Shown: piece by piece, positions 8,532-16,128 of the stretch
How the letters are laid out: every line of letters begins with the position of its first letter
Position numbering within the stretch: position 1 is the first letter of the stretch
Origin: Roseburia sp. AF12-17LB
GTDB taxonomy: Bacteria; Bacillota; Clostridia; Lachnospirales; Lachnospiraceae
Reading direction: 5' to 3'
Assembly (NCBI RefSeq): GCF_003479605.1
Contig: NZ_QUHR01000005.1
Span: 1-64,000 of the forward strand
DNA: 64,000 nucleotides
Notes under the pieces: model-generated
What the model was told of the DNA's origin: nothing
Databases searched by the model: none
What the model saw: the letters and a program-made list of their open reading frames with translations, nothing else
Position numbers and translations under genes: made by a program

Positions 8532-8560
8532 TTGACAACAGGATGATAGTGATATATAAT
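8532..8560 (+). promoter_or_regulatory. consensus sigma-A promoter of the perR operon
   Basis: A perfect TTGACA (8532-8537), a 17-bp spacer and a perfect TATAAT (8555-8560), the best promoter match in the window. Inverted repeats on both sides suggest strong transcription under tight repression. Confidence 0.9.
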
Positions 8561-8587
8561 CCTTATTAAGAACTAATCCTAATAAGG
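8561..8587. promoter_or_regulatory. inverted repeat over the perR transcription start
   Basis: CCTTATTA (8561-8568) and TAATAAGG (8580-8587) are perfect complements separated by 11 nt. They cover the expected +1 and part of the AAGGAGG of perR. This suits an autoregulatory PerR operator. In RNA the arms would hide the ribosome binding site. Which role applies is not settled by sequence. Confidence 0.5.
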
Positions 8588-8594
8588 AGGACAA

Positions 8595-8984
8595 ATGACA
8601 AGTAGGAGAAATACCATTCAAAAAGATCTTGTAAGAAATACCGTATACGAAATGAGAAGACACGTTACGGCAAATGAAGTGTATGAATTTATAAAAGAAG
8701 CATATCCAACAATTGGAAAAGGAACTGTATATAGAAATCTTGATATATTGGTAGAGGAAGGTGCATTAAGAAAGGTTGAAGTTCCGGATGGACCGAACCG
8801 GTTTGATTTTACATTGAAAAATCATTACCATGTAAGATGTATAAAGTGCGGTGAAATTTTTGATGTGGATATGGATCAAATACCGGATTTGCTGGAAAGA
8901 ATTCATAACACTCATGGAATTGAATTTGTGGATTATGATATTTCATTTAAAGGCATTTGCCCGAAATGCAGGGAGAAAAAGTAG
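8595..8984 (+). CDS. perR: peroxide-responsive Fur-family repressor PerR
   Basis: A 129-residue Fur-family metalloregulator. With a constant offset of 14 it preserves every B. subtilis PerR ligand. The regulatory-metal residues are His23, Asp71, His77, His79 and Asp90 (B. subtilis H37, D85, H91, H93, D104), and the structural-zinc cysteines are C82, C85, C122 and C125. Asp at the 104-equivalent is the peroxide-sensing choice, so PerR rather than Fur or Zur is indicated. The N-terminus is about 14 residues shorter than in Bacillus. It heads an operon with rbr, ldh and dfx, and a palindromic operator over its own promoter suggests autoregulation. Confidence 0.92.
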   Translation: MTSRRNTIQKDLVRNTVYEMRRHVTANEVYEFIKEAYPTIGKGTVYRNLDILVEEGALRKVEVPDGPNRFDFTLKNHYHVRCIKCGEIFDVDMDQIPDLLERIHNTHGIEFVDYDISFKGICPKCREKK

Positions 8985-9007
8985 TAAAGAAAATGGAGGT
9001 AAAATAG

Positions 9008-9550
9008 ATGGCAGCAAACAAATATGCAGGAACACAGACAGAGAAGAATTTGCAGGAGGCATTTGCAGGGGAATCACAGGCAAGAAATAAGTATACCTAT
9101 TTTGCTTCTGTAGCGAAAAAGGAAGGTTACGAGCAGATGTCAGCATTGTTTTTAAAGACTGCAGATAATGAGAAAGAACATGCAAAGATGTGGTTCAAGG
9201 AATTAGCAGGAATTGGTGATACAAAGGAAAACCTGGCGGCAGCGGCAGAAGGCGAAAATTATGAGTGGACAGATATGTATGAAGGCTTTGCTAAAACAGC
9301 TGAGGAAGAAGGATTCCCTGAGCTTGCAGCAAAATTCAGGGCAGTAGGTGAGATTGAGAAGCACCATGAGGAAAGATATCGTGCACTTCTTAAGAATATT
9401 GAAACTGCACAGGTATTTGAAAAGAGCGAAGTTAAGGTATGGGAATGCCGTAACTGCGGACATATTGTGGTAGGAACTAAGGCGCCTGAAGTATGTCCGG
9501 TATGTAATCATCCACAGAGCTATTTTGAAGTACATGAAGAGAATTATTAA
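9008..9550 (+). CDS. rbr: rubrerythrin
   Basis: A 180-residue rubrerythrin, the NAD(P)H-linked H2O2 reductase of anaerobes. An N-terminal four-helix ferritin-like domain carries the diiron ligands ([10 protein letters not shown] near 18-26, NEKEH at 54-58, EIEKHHEE near 119). A C-terminal rubredoxin-like Fe(Cys)4 domain follows, with CRNC and CPVC pairs. TGGAGG lies upstream of the ATG. It is second in the perR operon, 23 bp after perR, and the TAAGGAG at its end serves as ribosome binding site for the next gene. Length and motifs are standard. Confidence 0.96.
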   Translation: MAANKYAGTQTEKNLQEAFAGESQARNKYTYFASVAKKEGYEQMSALFLKTADNEKEHAKMWFKELAGIGDTKENLAAAAEGENYEWTDMYEGFAKTAEEEGFPELAAKFRAVGEIEKHHEERYRALLKNIETAQVFEKSEVKVWECRNCGHIVVGTKAPEVCPVCNHPQSYFEVHEENY

Positions 9551-9562
9551 GGAGATGAGATT

Positions 9563-10522
9563 ATTACGAAGAAGAAAGTGATTAATTCAAAAAAAGCAGT
9601 AATGATAGGCTGTGGCTTTGTTGGTTCTGCATCGGTATTTGCTCTGATGCAGAGTGGCTTGTTTACAGAGATTGTCCTTATCGATGCAGATAAGAACAAG
9701 GCAGAAGGAGAAGCAATGGATATCAGTCATGGCATTCCATTTGCGAGTCCGATGAAAATATATGCCGGAGATTATGATGATGTGGCTGATGCTGCAATTG
9801 TTGTCATATCTGCCGGAGCGGGACAGAAACCGGGAGAGACAAGGCTTGATCTCGTAAATAAAAATGTAGCAATATTTAAGTCAATCATTCCTGAAATAGC
9901 AAAGAGAAATTTTGCAGGTATCATGCTTGTAGTTGCGAATCCGGTAGATATCCTGACTCAGGTAGCCATAAAGTTATCAGGACTTCCAGAAAACAGGGTT
10001 ATTGGATCGGGTACTGTGTTAGATAGTGCCAGATTAAGATATAAGCTTGGTGAGCATTTATCTGTGGACAGCAGGAGTGTTCATGCATTTATAGTAGGTG
10101 AGCATGGAGACAGCGAAGTTGTAGCATGGTCATCAGCCAATGTATCTGGTGTTCCATTAAGTGAAATGTGTGAAATGCGTGGACATTACAAGCACAAGGA
10201 AAACACGGCAGAAATAGCTACAGCAGTCAAGAACAGTGCTTATGAGATTATAAACAAAAAGCACGCTACATATTATGGAATTGCAATGTCTGTAAAAAGA
10301 ATCTGCGAAGTGATTATGAGAGATGAAAAATCAATACTTCCTGTATCACACATGATGCATGGAGTATATGATATTGACGGAGTATCGTTAAGTATGCCAG
10401 CTATTGTAGGTGCAGATGGTATTGAGTCTGATATACCTATTAATTTAAGTGGCGAGGAAGCGTTAAAGCTTAAGGAATCTGCAGATTCATTGAAAAAGAT
10501 TATGGAGACAATTGAATTATAA
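9563..10522 (+). CDS. ldh: L-lactate dehydrogenase, probably started at ATT
   Basis: An NAD-dependent L-lactate dehydrogenase reducing pyruvate to lactate. The Rossmann GCGFVGS motif, the substrate-specificity loop with Gln (GAGQKPGETR; malate dehydrogenases have Arg there), GSGTVLDSARLR and the catalytic GEHGDSE are all present. The only conventional start is GTG at 9578, which lacks a Shine-Dalgarno. The strong AAGGAG at 9549-9554 is instead placed ideally for an in-frame ATT at 9563, giving the usual N-terminal extension (ITKKKVINSKK). Its place inside the perR/rbr/dfx operon suggests lactate formation is co-induced with oxidative defence. Confidence 0.9.
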   Translation: MTKKKVINSKKAVMIGCGFVGSASVFALMQSGLFTEIVLIDADKNKAEGEAMDISHGIPFASPMKIYAGDYDDVADAAIVVISAGAGQKPGETRLDLVNKNVAIFKSIIPEIAKRNFAGIMLVVANPVDILTQVAIKLSGLPENRVIGSGTVLDSARLRYKLGEHLSVDSRSVHAFIVGEHGDSEVVAWSSANVSGVPLSEMCEMRGHYKHKENTAEIATAVKNSAYEIINKKHATYYGIAMSVKRICEVIMRDEKSILPVSHMMHGVYDIDGVSLSMPAIVGADGIESDIPINLSGEEALKLKESADSLKKIMETIEL

Positions 10523-10549
10523 ATTTTACACATGGAAGGAGAAAAAGGC

Positions 10550-10924
10550 ATGGAAGTAAGGTATTATATTTGTAAGCATTGTGGAAACATTGTTGAAAAG
10601 GTAAAGGATAAGGGTGTACCTGTAATTTGTTGCGGAGAACCTATGCAGGAATTAAAAGCCGGAGTGACAGATGCTGCTGTCGAGAAGCATGTACCTGTAT
10701 ATACGATAGAAGGCAGTCATGTTCATGTCGTGGTCGGAGAGACAAAACATCCAATGCTTGAAGAGCATTTTATTGAGTGGATTACATTAAATACAAACCA
10801 GGGAATATACAGAAAACAGTTAAATCCAGGGCAGGAGCCGGTAGCAGATTTTTGTCTTTGCGATGGTGAACAGGTAGAAGAAGTATATGCATATTGTAAC
10901 CTGCATGGATTATGGAAATGCTAG
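10550..10924 (+). CDS. dfx: desulfoferrodoxin / superoxide reductase
   Basis: A 124-residue two-domain desulfoferrodoxin that reduces superoxide to H2O2 without releasing O2. The N-terminal Fe(Cys)4 centre is C8, C11, C27, C28. The catalytic non-haem iron site is His47, His67, His73, Cys116 and His119, the spacing of class I enzymes. GGAAGGAG at 10534-10541 selects the ATG at 10550 over the in-frame ATG at 10532, which would lie inside the Shine-Dalgarno. It is last in the perR-rbr-ldh-dfx operon. H2O2 made here would be removed by rubrerythrin and Bcp. Confidence 0.95.
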   Translation: MEVRYYICKHCGNIVEKVKDKGVPVICCGEPMQELKAGVTDAAVEKHVPVYTIEGSHVHVVVGETKHPMLEEHFIEWITLNTNQGIYRKQLNPGQEPVADFCLCDGEQVEEVYAYCNLHGLWKC

Positions 10925-10932
10925 AAGCATAA

Positions 10933-12192
10933 ATGTATTATGATAGGATTATACCAATGAAAGAAGAACTAAGTATAGATATCATCGGACTTGCAGGAGC
11001 CTGTTCTTATGCTTTGGACTGTATAGAAGCAGAGTTGGTGAATATCAAAAACAAACATGGAAAAAGAGTGGCTTATATAAGTATATGCATGGCTGAATAT
11101 TGGAAAATTCAAGGTGATGAATTACAAGATTTAGCCATGTGTGCTTTACTGCATGATAATGCTTTGACACAATATATTTCGGAAGAACTGAAAAAGGATT
11201 CCGTTATTAATTGTAAAAAAGATTTATCCGAGAAAAAGACAAATCTTCATTGTATTTATGGTGAAAAAAATATTACTAAAATTCCATTTAAAACAGATGT
11301 GTCAAATGTGATTTTGTATCATCATGAACATGCCGATGGAACTGGTCCTTTTCAAAAAAAGTGGAATGAAATTCCATTGTTTGCAAGGATTATTCATCTT
11401 GCAGATACCATTGATATTATAGGAAATAACACGGGATCTGGAAATAACAGTTGGAATTTTATATGTCAGTACCTTTTAAAAAATAGGGATGGATTATTCG
11501 ATTCAGAATGTGTGAATGCCTTTTTTCATGCATTCACACATTCTGAATCTTTTATATGTTTAAGTGATAATTCTTTTGAAATGAAGCTATGGGAGATTAT
11601 CCCAAGACAAAAACAGGTTTTTGATTGGAAAACGTGTAAAAATGTCGCAGATTTTTTTGCAAAGATTGTAGATTATAAATCTTCTTTTACAAGCAGACAT
11701 TCTATAGGAGTGGCTGAAAAAGCAGCTTTTTTTGCTCAATATATCGGATATGATTCTATTAATGTGCAAAAAATTTATCTGGCTGGTGCACTGCATGATA
11801 TTGGGAAGATGGCAGTAGGCAATGAAATTTTGGAAAAACCGGATAAGCTTACGGATGATGAATTTTCAAAAATGAAGAATCATGCTGGCTATACATACCT
11901 TATATTATCAGAGGTTAATGATTTTGAAGAAATACGAGACTGGGCAGCTTTCCATCATGAAAAATTAAATGGAAAAGGGTATCCTTTTGGAAAAACCGCA
12001 GCTGAATTAAATGAGCCGGAACGTATTATGGCATGTATTGATATTTATCAGGCATTAACCGAGGACAGACCATATAAGAAAGGTTTATCGCACGAAAAAA
12101 CGTGTGAGATGCTCGATGACATGGCGAAGAAAGGTTTTGTTGATTCTGATATTTCCAGGAAAATTAGGAAATGTTTTGGTGGAATCTATTAA
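10933..12192 (+). CDS. tandem HD / HD-GYP phosphodiesterase
   Basis: A 419-residue cytosolic protein with two HD-type halves. The N-terminal half has a degenerate set (HGKRVAYIS..., LLHDNAL, YHHEHADGTGP). The C-terminal half is a full HD-GYP domain with HSIGVAEKA, LHDIGKMAVG (His288-Asp289) and HHEKLNGKGYPFG. HD-GYP enzymes hydrolyse c-di-GMP to pGpG/GMP at a di- or tri-iron site. Starts at 10933 or 10957 are possible; neither has a clear Shine-Dalgarno. It follows dfx by 8 bp and precedes a hemerythrin fragment, so oxygen- or redox-linked c-di-GMP turnover is a reasonable inference. Confidence 0.85.
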   Translation: MYYDRIIPMKEELSIDIIGLAGACSYALDCIEAELVNIKNKHGKRVAYISICMAEYWKIQGDELQDLAMCALLHDNALTQYISEELKKDSVINCKKDLSEKKTNLHCIYGEKNITKIPFKTDVSNVILYHHEHADGTGPFQKKWNEIPLFARIIHLADTIDIIGNNTGSGNNSWNFICQYLLKNRDGLFDSECVNAFFHAFTHSESFICLSDNSFEMKLWEIIPRQKQVFDWKTCKNVADFFAKIVDYKSSFTSRHSIGVAEKAAFFAQYIGYDSINVQKIYLAGALHDIGKMAVGNEILEKPDKLTDDEFSKMKNHAGYTYLILSEVNDFEEIRDWAAFHHEKLNGKGYPFGKTAAELNEPERIMACIDIYQALTEDRPYKKGLSHEKTCEMLDDMAKKGFVDSDISRKIRKCFGGIY

Positions 12193-12379
12193 TTATAAGA
12201 AGATATTTACACAGAAAGTTCAACATCAGGAATTTATACATAAACTTGATGAATTTATGGAACATCACAATGATGAGGTAGAAGATCAAGATGAACAGAT
12301 TATGGGAATTTTAAAATATCTCACAGAGTGGTTAGTTAATCACATTCTGTATGTCGATGGTCAAATTCCAAAAGGCTGA
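12179..12379 (+). pseudogene. bacteriohemerythrin C-terminal fragment
   Basis: About 66 codons match the second half of bacteriohemerythrin: a helix with HQEFIHKLDEFMEHH, and an ending WLVNHILYVDGQIPK like the family's WLVNHI-x3-D terminus, which carries a diiron ligand pair. The N-terminal half with the first His ligands and HFxxEE motif is absent. The frame begins inside the end of the HD-GYP gene, where GTG (12179) is the only nearby start. Either it is a deletion remnant or the two genes were fused and then separated. Oxygen binding is unlikely without the missing ligands. Confidence 0.6.
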
Positions 12380-12388
12380 TATAGTAAG

Positions 12389-12426
12389 AAAGGTTGTTAT
12401 TTTTTAGAGAGTAGCAGCCTTTTTTA
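12389..12426 (+). terminator. terminator after the hemerythrin fragment
   Basis: AAAGGTTGTTA (12389-12399) pairs, with two G-U pairs, with the arm TAGCAGCCTTT starting at 12412, followed by more T. It ends the perR-to-hemerythrin transcription block. Confidence 0.7.
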
Positions 12427-12458
12427 TTTTGAATATAAAATATGACACATACACTTGA

Positions 12459-12575
12459 CAATATGCATACGTAGAAGAAACGCATCAAGTGCTTGCTAAG
12501 CGAAACTTTGTGCTGGCAGTAAGAGGAGGTATCTTTGGTGATAAACCAACTGCTTACTATGACTTTGGAGAGTAG
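12459..12575 (+). other. unrecognised 38-codon coding relic
   Basis: Between a TGA and the TAG at 12573 a frame reads YVEETHQVLAKRNFVLAVRG and continues GGIFGDKPTAYYDFGE. It has no start codon and no Shine-Dalgarno. The amino-acid usage looks protein-like, so it is probably the tail of a deleted gene. I cannot name it. Confidence 0.25.
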
Positions 12576-12610
12576 AAAGCGACAAGATAGCTGTTTATTG
12601 GATGAAATAG

Positions 12611-12853
12611 GACATTTCTTCCCAAAAACAGTATGTTTATGGTATACTAGCTATTAGTAATGCGATTTCAACCGACATTACATATTATGGTGAGAAATTA
12701 ATACAAAGGACTATTCTTTCACAGCTTATGATGCAGGTGCAGGGCAGTGATGCCCAGGTAAATGGTGAAGGTACCTATACGGACAGCAGAGACCATGGTA
12801 AACAGTTTTCAGTGGGCAGATTAGGTAACTTTGACAAGAGCGAGGAAACGAAA
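12611..12853 (+). other. open frame upstream of and in phase with the NUDIX gene
   Basis: An uninterrupted 81-codon frame leads directly into the NUDIX start. Its first part reads QKQYVYGILAISNAISTDIT and looks like coding sequence; ATGs occur only at 12728 and 12731. It may be the remnant of another gene or an N-terminal extension from an unusual start. A TATACT at 12643-12648 could be a -10 element, but no good -35 accompanies it. Confidence 0.2.
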
Positions 12854-13360
12854 ATGACGGAAAGTAAGATACTTCTGGTATTAGATAAAAAAGATTATGA
12901 GGATGGCATGCCAGTATTTGAAAGAAAGTGCGTCCGGGCAATCATAGAAAAGAATGGAAAAATTGCAGTCCAGCGCGGAAGGGCAGGGGACTGCAAAATA
13001 TTAGGCGGCGGCATGGATGGTGAGGAAGATTTTGAAACGGCACTTTCCAGAGAAGTATTAGAAGAGGGCGGCTTGATATTATGCCCGGGAAGTATGCAGC
13101 TGTTGGGCGAGATAGAAGAAAAACGCCGTGATTTATTTGAAACAGATAAAATATATCACTGTCACACCTATTTCTTTGCCTGTGCAGTTAAGGAGAGAAC
13201 AACAGAACCGCATATGACAGAAAGCGAGAAGGCAAAAGGCTATCATCTGGAATGGATGACACCGGAAGAGATTGTAAAAGCAAATGAGCCATTTTCGAAG
13301 GAACCGTGGATATATCGCGATACTGCATTTATTAAAATGTTGATGGAGGGAAATTTATGA
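12854..13360 (+). CDS. NUDIX hydrolase
   Basis: A 168-residue NUDIX pyrophosphohydrolase. The Nudix box G-x5-E-x7-REVLEEGGL spans residues 52-74 (G52, E58, R66, E67, E70, E71, G73) and is complete, so metal-dependent hydrolysis of a nucleoside diphosphate linked to another moiety is expected; the substrate is unknown. GAGG eight bases before the ATG at 12854 selects this start, although ATGs at 12728/12731 are in frame. Its stop overlaps the helicase ATG (ATGA), so the two are translationally coupled and probably act together. Housekeeping sanitation or nucleic-acid cap/adduct removal are alternatives I cannot separate. Confidence 0.88.
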   Translation: MTESKILLVLDKKDYEDGMPVFERKCVRAIIEKNGKIAVQRGRAGDCKILGGGMDGEEDFETALSREVLEEGGLILCPGSMQLLGEIEEKRRDLFETDKIYHCHTYFFACAVKERTTEPHMTESEKAKGYHLEWMTPEEIVKANEPFSKEPWIYRDTAFIKMLMEGNL

Positions 13361-16128
13361 ACACAGGATATGAGGGAATCCTGCAATTTCGGGGAAAGTG
13401 GAGAGATTATCAGGAAAGAGTACTCTTACATGCACAGCAGTATTTGAAGGATGGAAAGATACATATTGTGGCAGCGCCGGGTTCCGGCAAGACTACACTT
13501 GGAATAGAACTGATTCGGAGGCTGGGAGCACCCTGCCTTATTTTTTCACCTAGCATTACCATCCGCCAGCAATGGCTGATGCGTATAAAGGAGGGCTTCT
13601 TAACCGAAGAGGCAGATCCACAGGAAATATTATCCAATAATTTGAAACAGATGAAACAGATGACTGCAACGACTTATCAGGCATTGTACAGTGCCATGAA
13701 GCGGGAGCAGGGCACACTGGAAGAGGACAGCGGGGAAGCGGCAGAGGAAGATGCAGCAGCCAGTGAAGCGGTGGATGGAGTAGATGCGGCAGACAGTAAA
13801 GTGGCAGCCGGCGGAGTGACAGAAGAAGCAGATGGAGAGAAGGAAACGGAGCAGGTTGACTACCGGGATTTCGATATTTTTAAGGCAGTAAAGGAAGCCG
13901 GTATTACAACAATTTGTCTGGATGAGGCACATCACCTTCGTAGTGAGTGGTGGAAGGCACTGGAGACTTTCTTAGACAAGCTGCCGGATGTGAAAATCAT
14001 TGCATTGACAGCAACACCGCCATATGACAGCACACCGGCACAGTGGAAGCGTTATATCGATATGTGCGGACCGATTGATGAAGAAATCTTTACGCCGGAA
14101 CTGGTAAAAGAAGGAAGCCTCTGTCCGCATCAGGACTACGTTTATTTTAACTGGCCGACAAGAGAAGAGGAAGCATATGTCAGGGAACATCAGAAGCGGA
14201 TGCAGATGCAGGTGCAGAAAATGATGGCAGATGAGACATTGCGAAGAATCGTATCTTCCCATCAGGGGCTTATGCATCCGGAAGAATACAGTGAGCGGTT
14301 CTTAGATAAACCGGAGTATTTTACAGCACTGCTGGTATACTGCCAGGCAAAAGGGATTCCATTTTCCGGTTATTTAAGGAAGCTCATCGGAACAAAGGGA
14401 AAGCTGCCGGGAATGGATGCACACTGGATGGAAGTGTTACTGCAGGGTGTTCTTTATGAGGACAGAGAGTCCTATACCATGATGGAAGCAGAGCGGGAAA
14501 GCCTGCTGCAGGAATTAAAAGAGGCAGGAGCCATCTACCGGAACAAGGTTGCACTGCGGGATAATGAAGCCATAAAAAAGGTACTTATGAAAAGCCAGGG
14601 AAAGATGGAGAGCATCCATACCATTGTGCAGGCTGAGTATGAGGCACTGGGAAATGATTTACGCCTTCTGGTTCTCTGCGATTATATTAAGAAAGACAAA
14701 TTGCCGGAGATTGGAAGTAAAGATACACTGGTAACAGAGCTTGGTGCAGTGCCGATTTTTGAATATTTAAGGCGACAGAACATGACTGGAATCCGGCTGG
14801 GTGTACTGAGCGGAACAGTGATAATCGTTCCAATGGCAGTGGAAGCAAAACTGCCGGAATTGCTGGCACAGTATGGCTGCAGCGGAACGTTAAATCCACT
14901 GGGAGATACCGGATACGGACAGCTTATGATAAAAGGAAAGAGTACCCACACCGTAGCTGTTGTGACGGAGTTATTCCGCCAGGGAGAGATTCATACACTG
15001 ATTGGAACCAAGTCATTGCTGGGAGAAGGCTGGGATGCACCGTGCATCAATTCCCTGATACTGGCAACTTATGTAGGGTCTTTTATGCTGAGTAACCAGA
15101 TGCGTGGAAGAGCAATCCGTACCGACAGAGAGCAGCCGGATAAGACCGGAAACATCTGGCATCTTGCCTGCATTTTTCCAAAAGAGCGGGGACAGCAGAG
15201 TAATACCGATGCAGAGGGCGATTATGAAATGTTGGAACGCCGGTTTGAATCATTTTTAGGAGTATCCTGCAGGGAAGATGTAATCGAAAGCGGAATCGGT
15301 CGGCTGGACATTCCAAAGATAACATCAAAATATGAGGTAGATAAAGCAAACCGCATGATGCTTGAGCGTGCAAAGGACAGAAATGCATTGAGGCAGCGAT
15401 GGAACCAGTCCTTGCAGGAAGTGCGAAATCAGATGGAAATAGAACAGATAGATGAAATTGCAGCAAAAGAAATAGAAACCGGATATATCTTTATTAATGC
15501 GGTCTGTATAGAAATCATACAGGTAATACTTGCAATGCTCTTAATGAGTGGAAGAATGATGGCACAGAAGCTTGGTAATCATCCGGCTTTCCTGTTACTT
15601 GGAATTGCGCTGTTAGCCGCATTTGCCGGAATTGTCTATCAGGGGATACGTCTGTTTAAATTCAGCACCCCGGCAAGACGGATGAAACAGCTTAGCGAAG
15701 CAATGCTAGATGCATTGAGGGAATGCGGGGAATTAGAGGATGGTGCCCATTGCAGGACAGAAGTAGAATCCTTTAACGGACTTGTGGTAGGTACCTGGCT
15801 TAAAGGTGGAACCACCAGAGATAAGACAACCTATTCTGCCTGCATGGAAGAATTGTGGGGTGTTATTGATAATCCAAGATATCTTCTTATCCGGGAAAAA
15901 ATCTTTGGCACATCAAGAGAGTGTTACAGTGTCCCGGAAATATTCGGAAGACAAAAGGAACGTGCCCTGATTTTTGAAAAACATATGAAAAGGGCTCTTG
16001 GACCATACCATGTGGTATATACAAGAACCCCGGAAGGACGAAAACTATTATTAAAAGAGAGGACACGCTCCTTTGTAAATCAAAACCAGAGCCTTTTGCA
16101 GGGAAAGAAAATTGCAAAAGGATATTAA
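13357..16128 (+). CDS. large SF2 DEAH helicase-like protein with C-terminal membrane hairpin
   Basis: A 923-residue superfamily 2 protein. A Q-like motif (FRGKWRDYQERVL, 11-23) precedes Walker A AAPGSGKTT (39-47), DEAH (189-192) and TAT motif III (218-220). A RecA-like second domain has GTKSLLGEGWDAP and QMRGRAIR (motif VI, near 583). Between motifs I and II lies a low-complexity Ala/Glu/Asp-rich insert (121-168). After residue ~710 two hydrophobic helices of ~20 residues are separated by a short loop, followed by a ~170-residue unrecognised tail. Membrane helices are unusual for such helicases. It overlaps the NUDIX gene by 4 nt. Confidence 0.85.
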   Translation: MNTGYEGILQFRGKWRDYQERVLLHAQQYLKDGKIHIVAAPGSGKTTLGIELIRRLGAPCLIFSPSITIRQQWLMRIKEGFLTEEADPQEILSNNLKQMKQMTATTYQALYSAMKREQGTLEEDSGEAAEEDAAASEAVDGVDAADSKVAAGGVTEEADGEKETEQVDYRDFDIFKAVKEAGITTICLDEAHHLRSEWWKALETFLDKLPDVKIIALTATPPYDSTPAQWKRYIDMCGPIDEEIFTPELVKEGSLCPHQDYVYFNWPTREEEAYVREHQKRMQMQVQKMMADETLRRIVSSHQGLMHPEEYSERFLDKPEYFTALLVYCQAKGIPFSGYLRKLIGTKGKLPGMDAHWMEVLLQGVLYEDRESYTMMEAERESLLQELKEAGAIYRNKVALRDNEAIKKVLMKSQGKMESIHTIVQAEYEALGNDLRLLVLCDYIKKDKLPEIGSKDTLVTELGAVPIFEYLRRQNMTGIRLGVLSGTVIIVPMAVEAKLPELLAQYGCSGTLNPLGDTGYGQLMIKGKSTHTVAVVTELFRQGEIHTLIGTKSLLGEGWDAPCINSLILATYVGSFMLSNQMRGRAIRTDREQPDKTGNIWHLACIFPKERGQQSNTDAEGDYEMLERRFESFLGVSCREDVIESGIGRLDIPKITSKYEVDKANRMMLERAKDRNALRQRWNQSLQEVRNQMEIEQIDEIAAKEIETGYIFINAVCIEIIQVILAMLLMSGRMMAQKLGNHPAFLLLGIALLAAFAGIVYQGIRLFKFSTPARRMKQLSEAMLDALRECGELEDGAHCRTEVESFNGLVVGTWLKGGTTRDKTTYSACMEELWGVIDNPRYLLIREKIFGTSRECYSVPEIFGRQKERALIFEKHMKRALGPYHVVYTRTPEGRKLLLKERTRSFVNQNQSLLQGKKIAKGY

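Noticed and set aside
12434..12700. Insertion-sequence remnant
   Set aside because: No terminal inverted repeats or transposase-like motif could be seen; only unnamed coding-like fragments.
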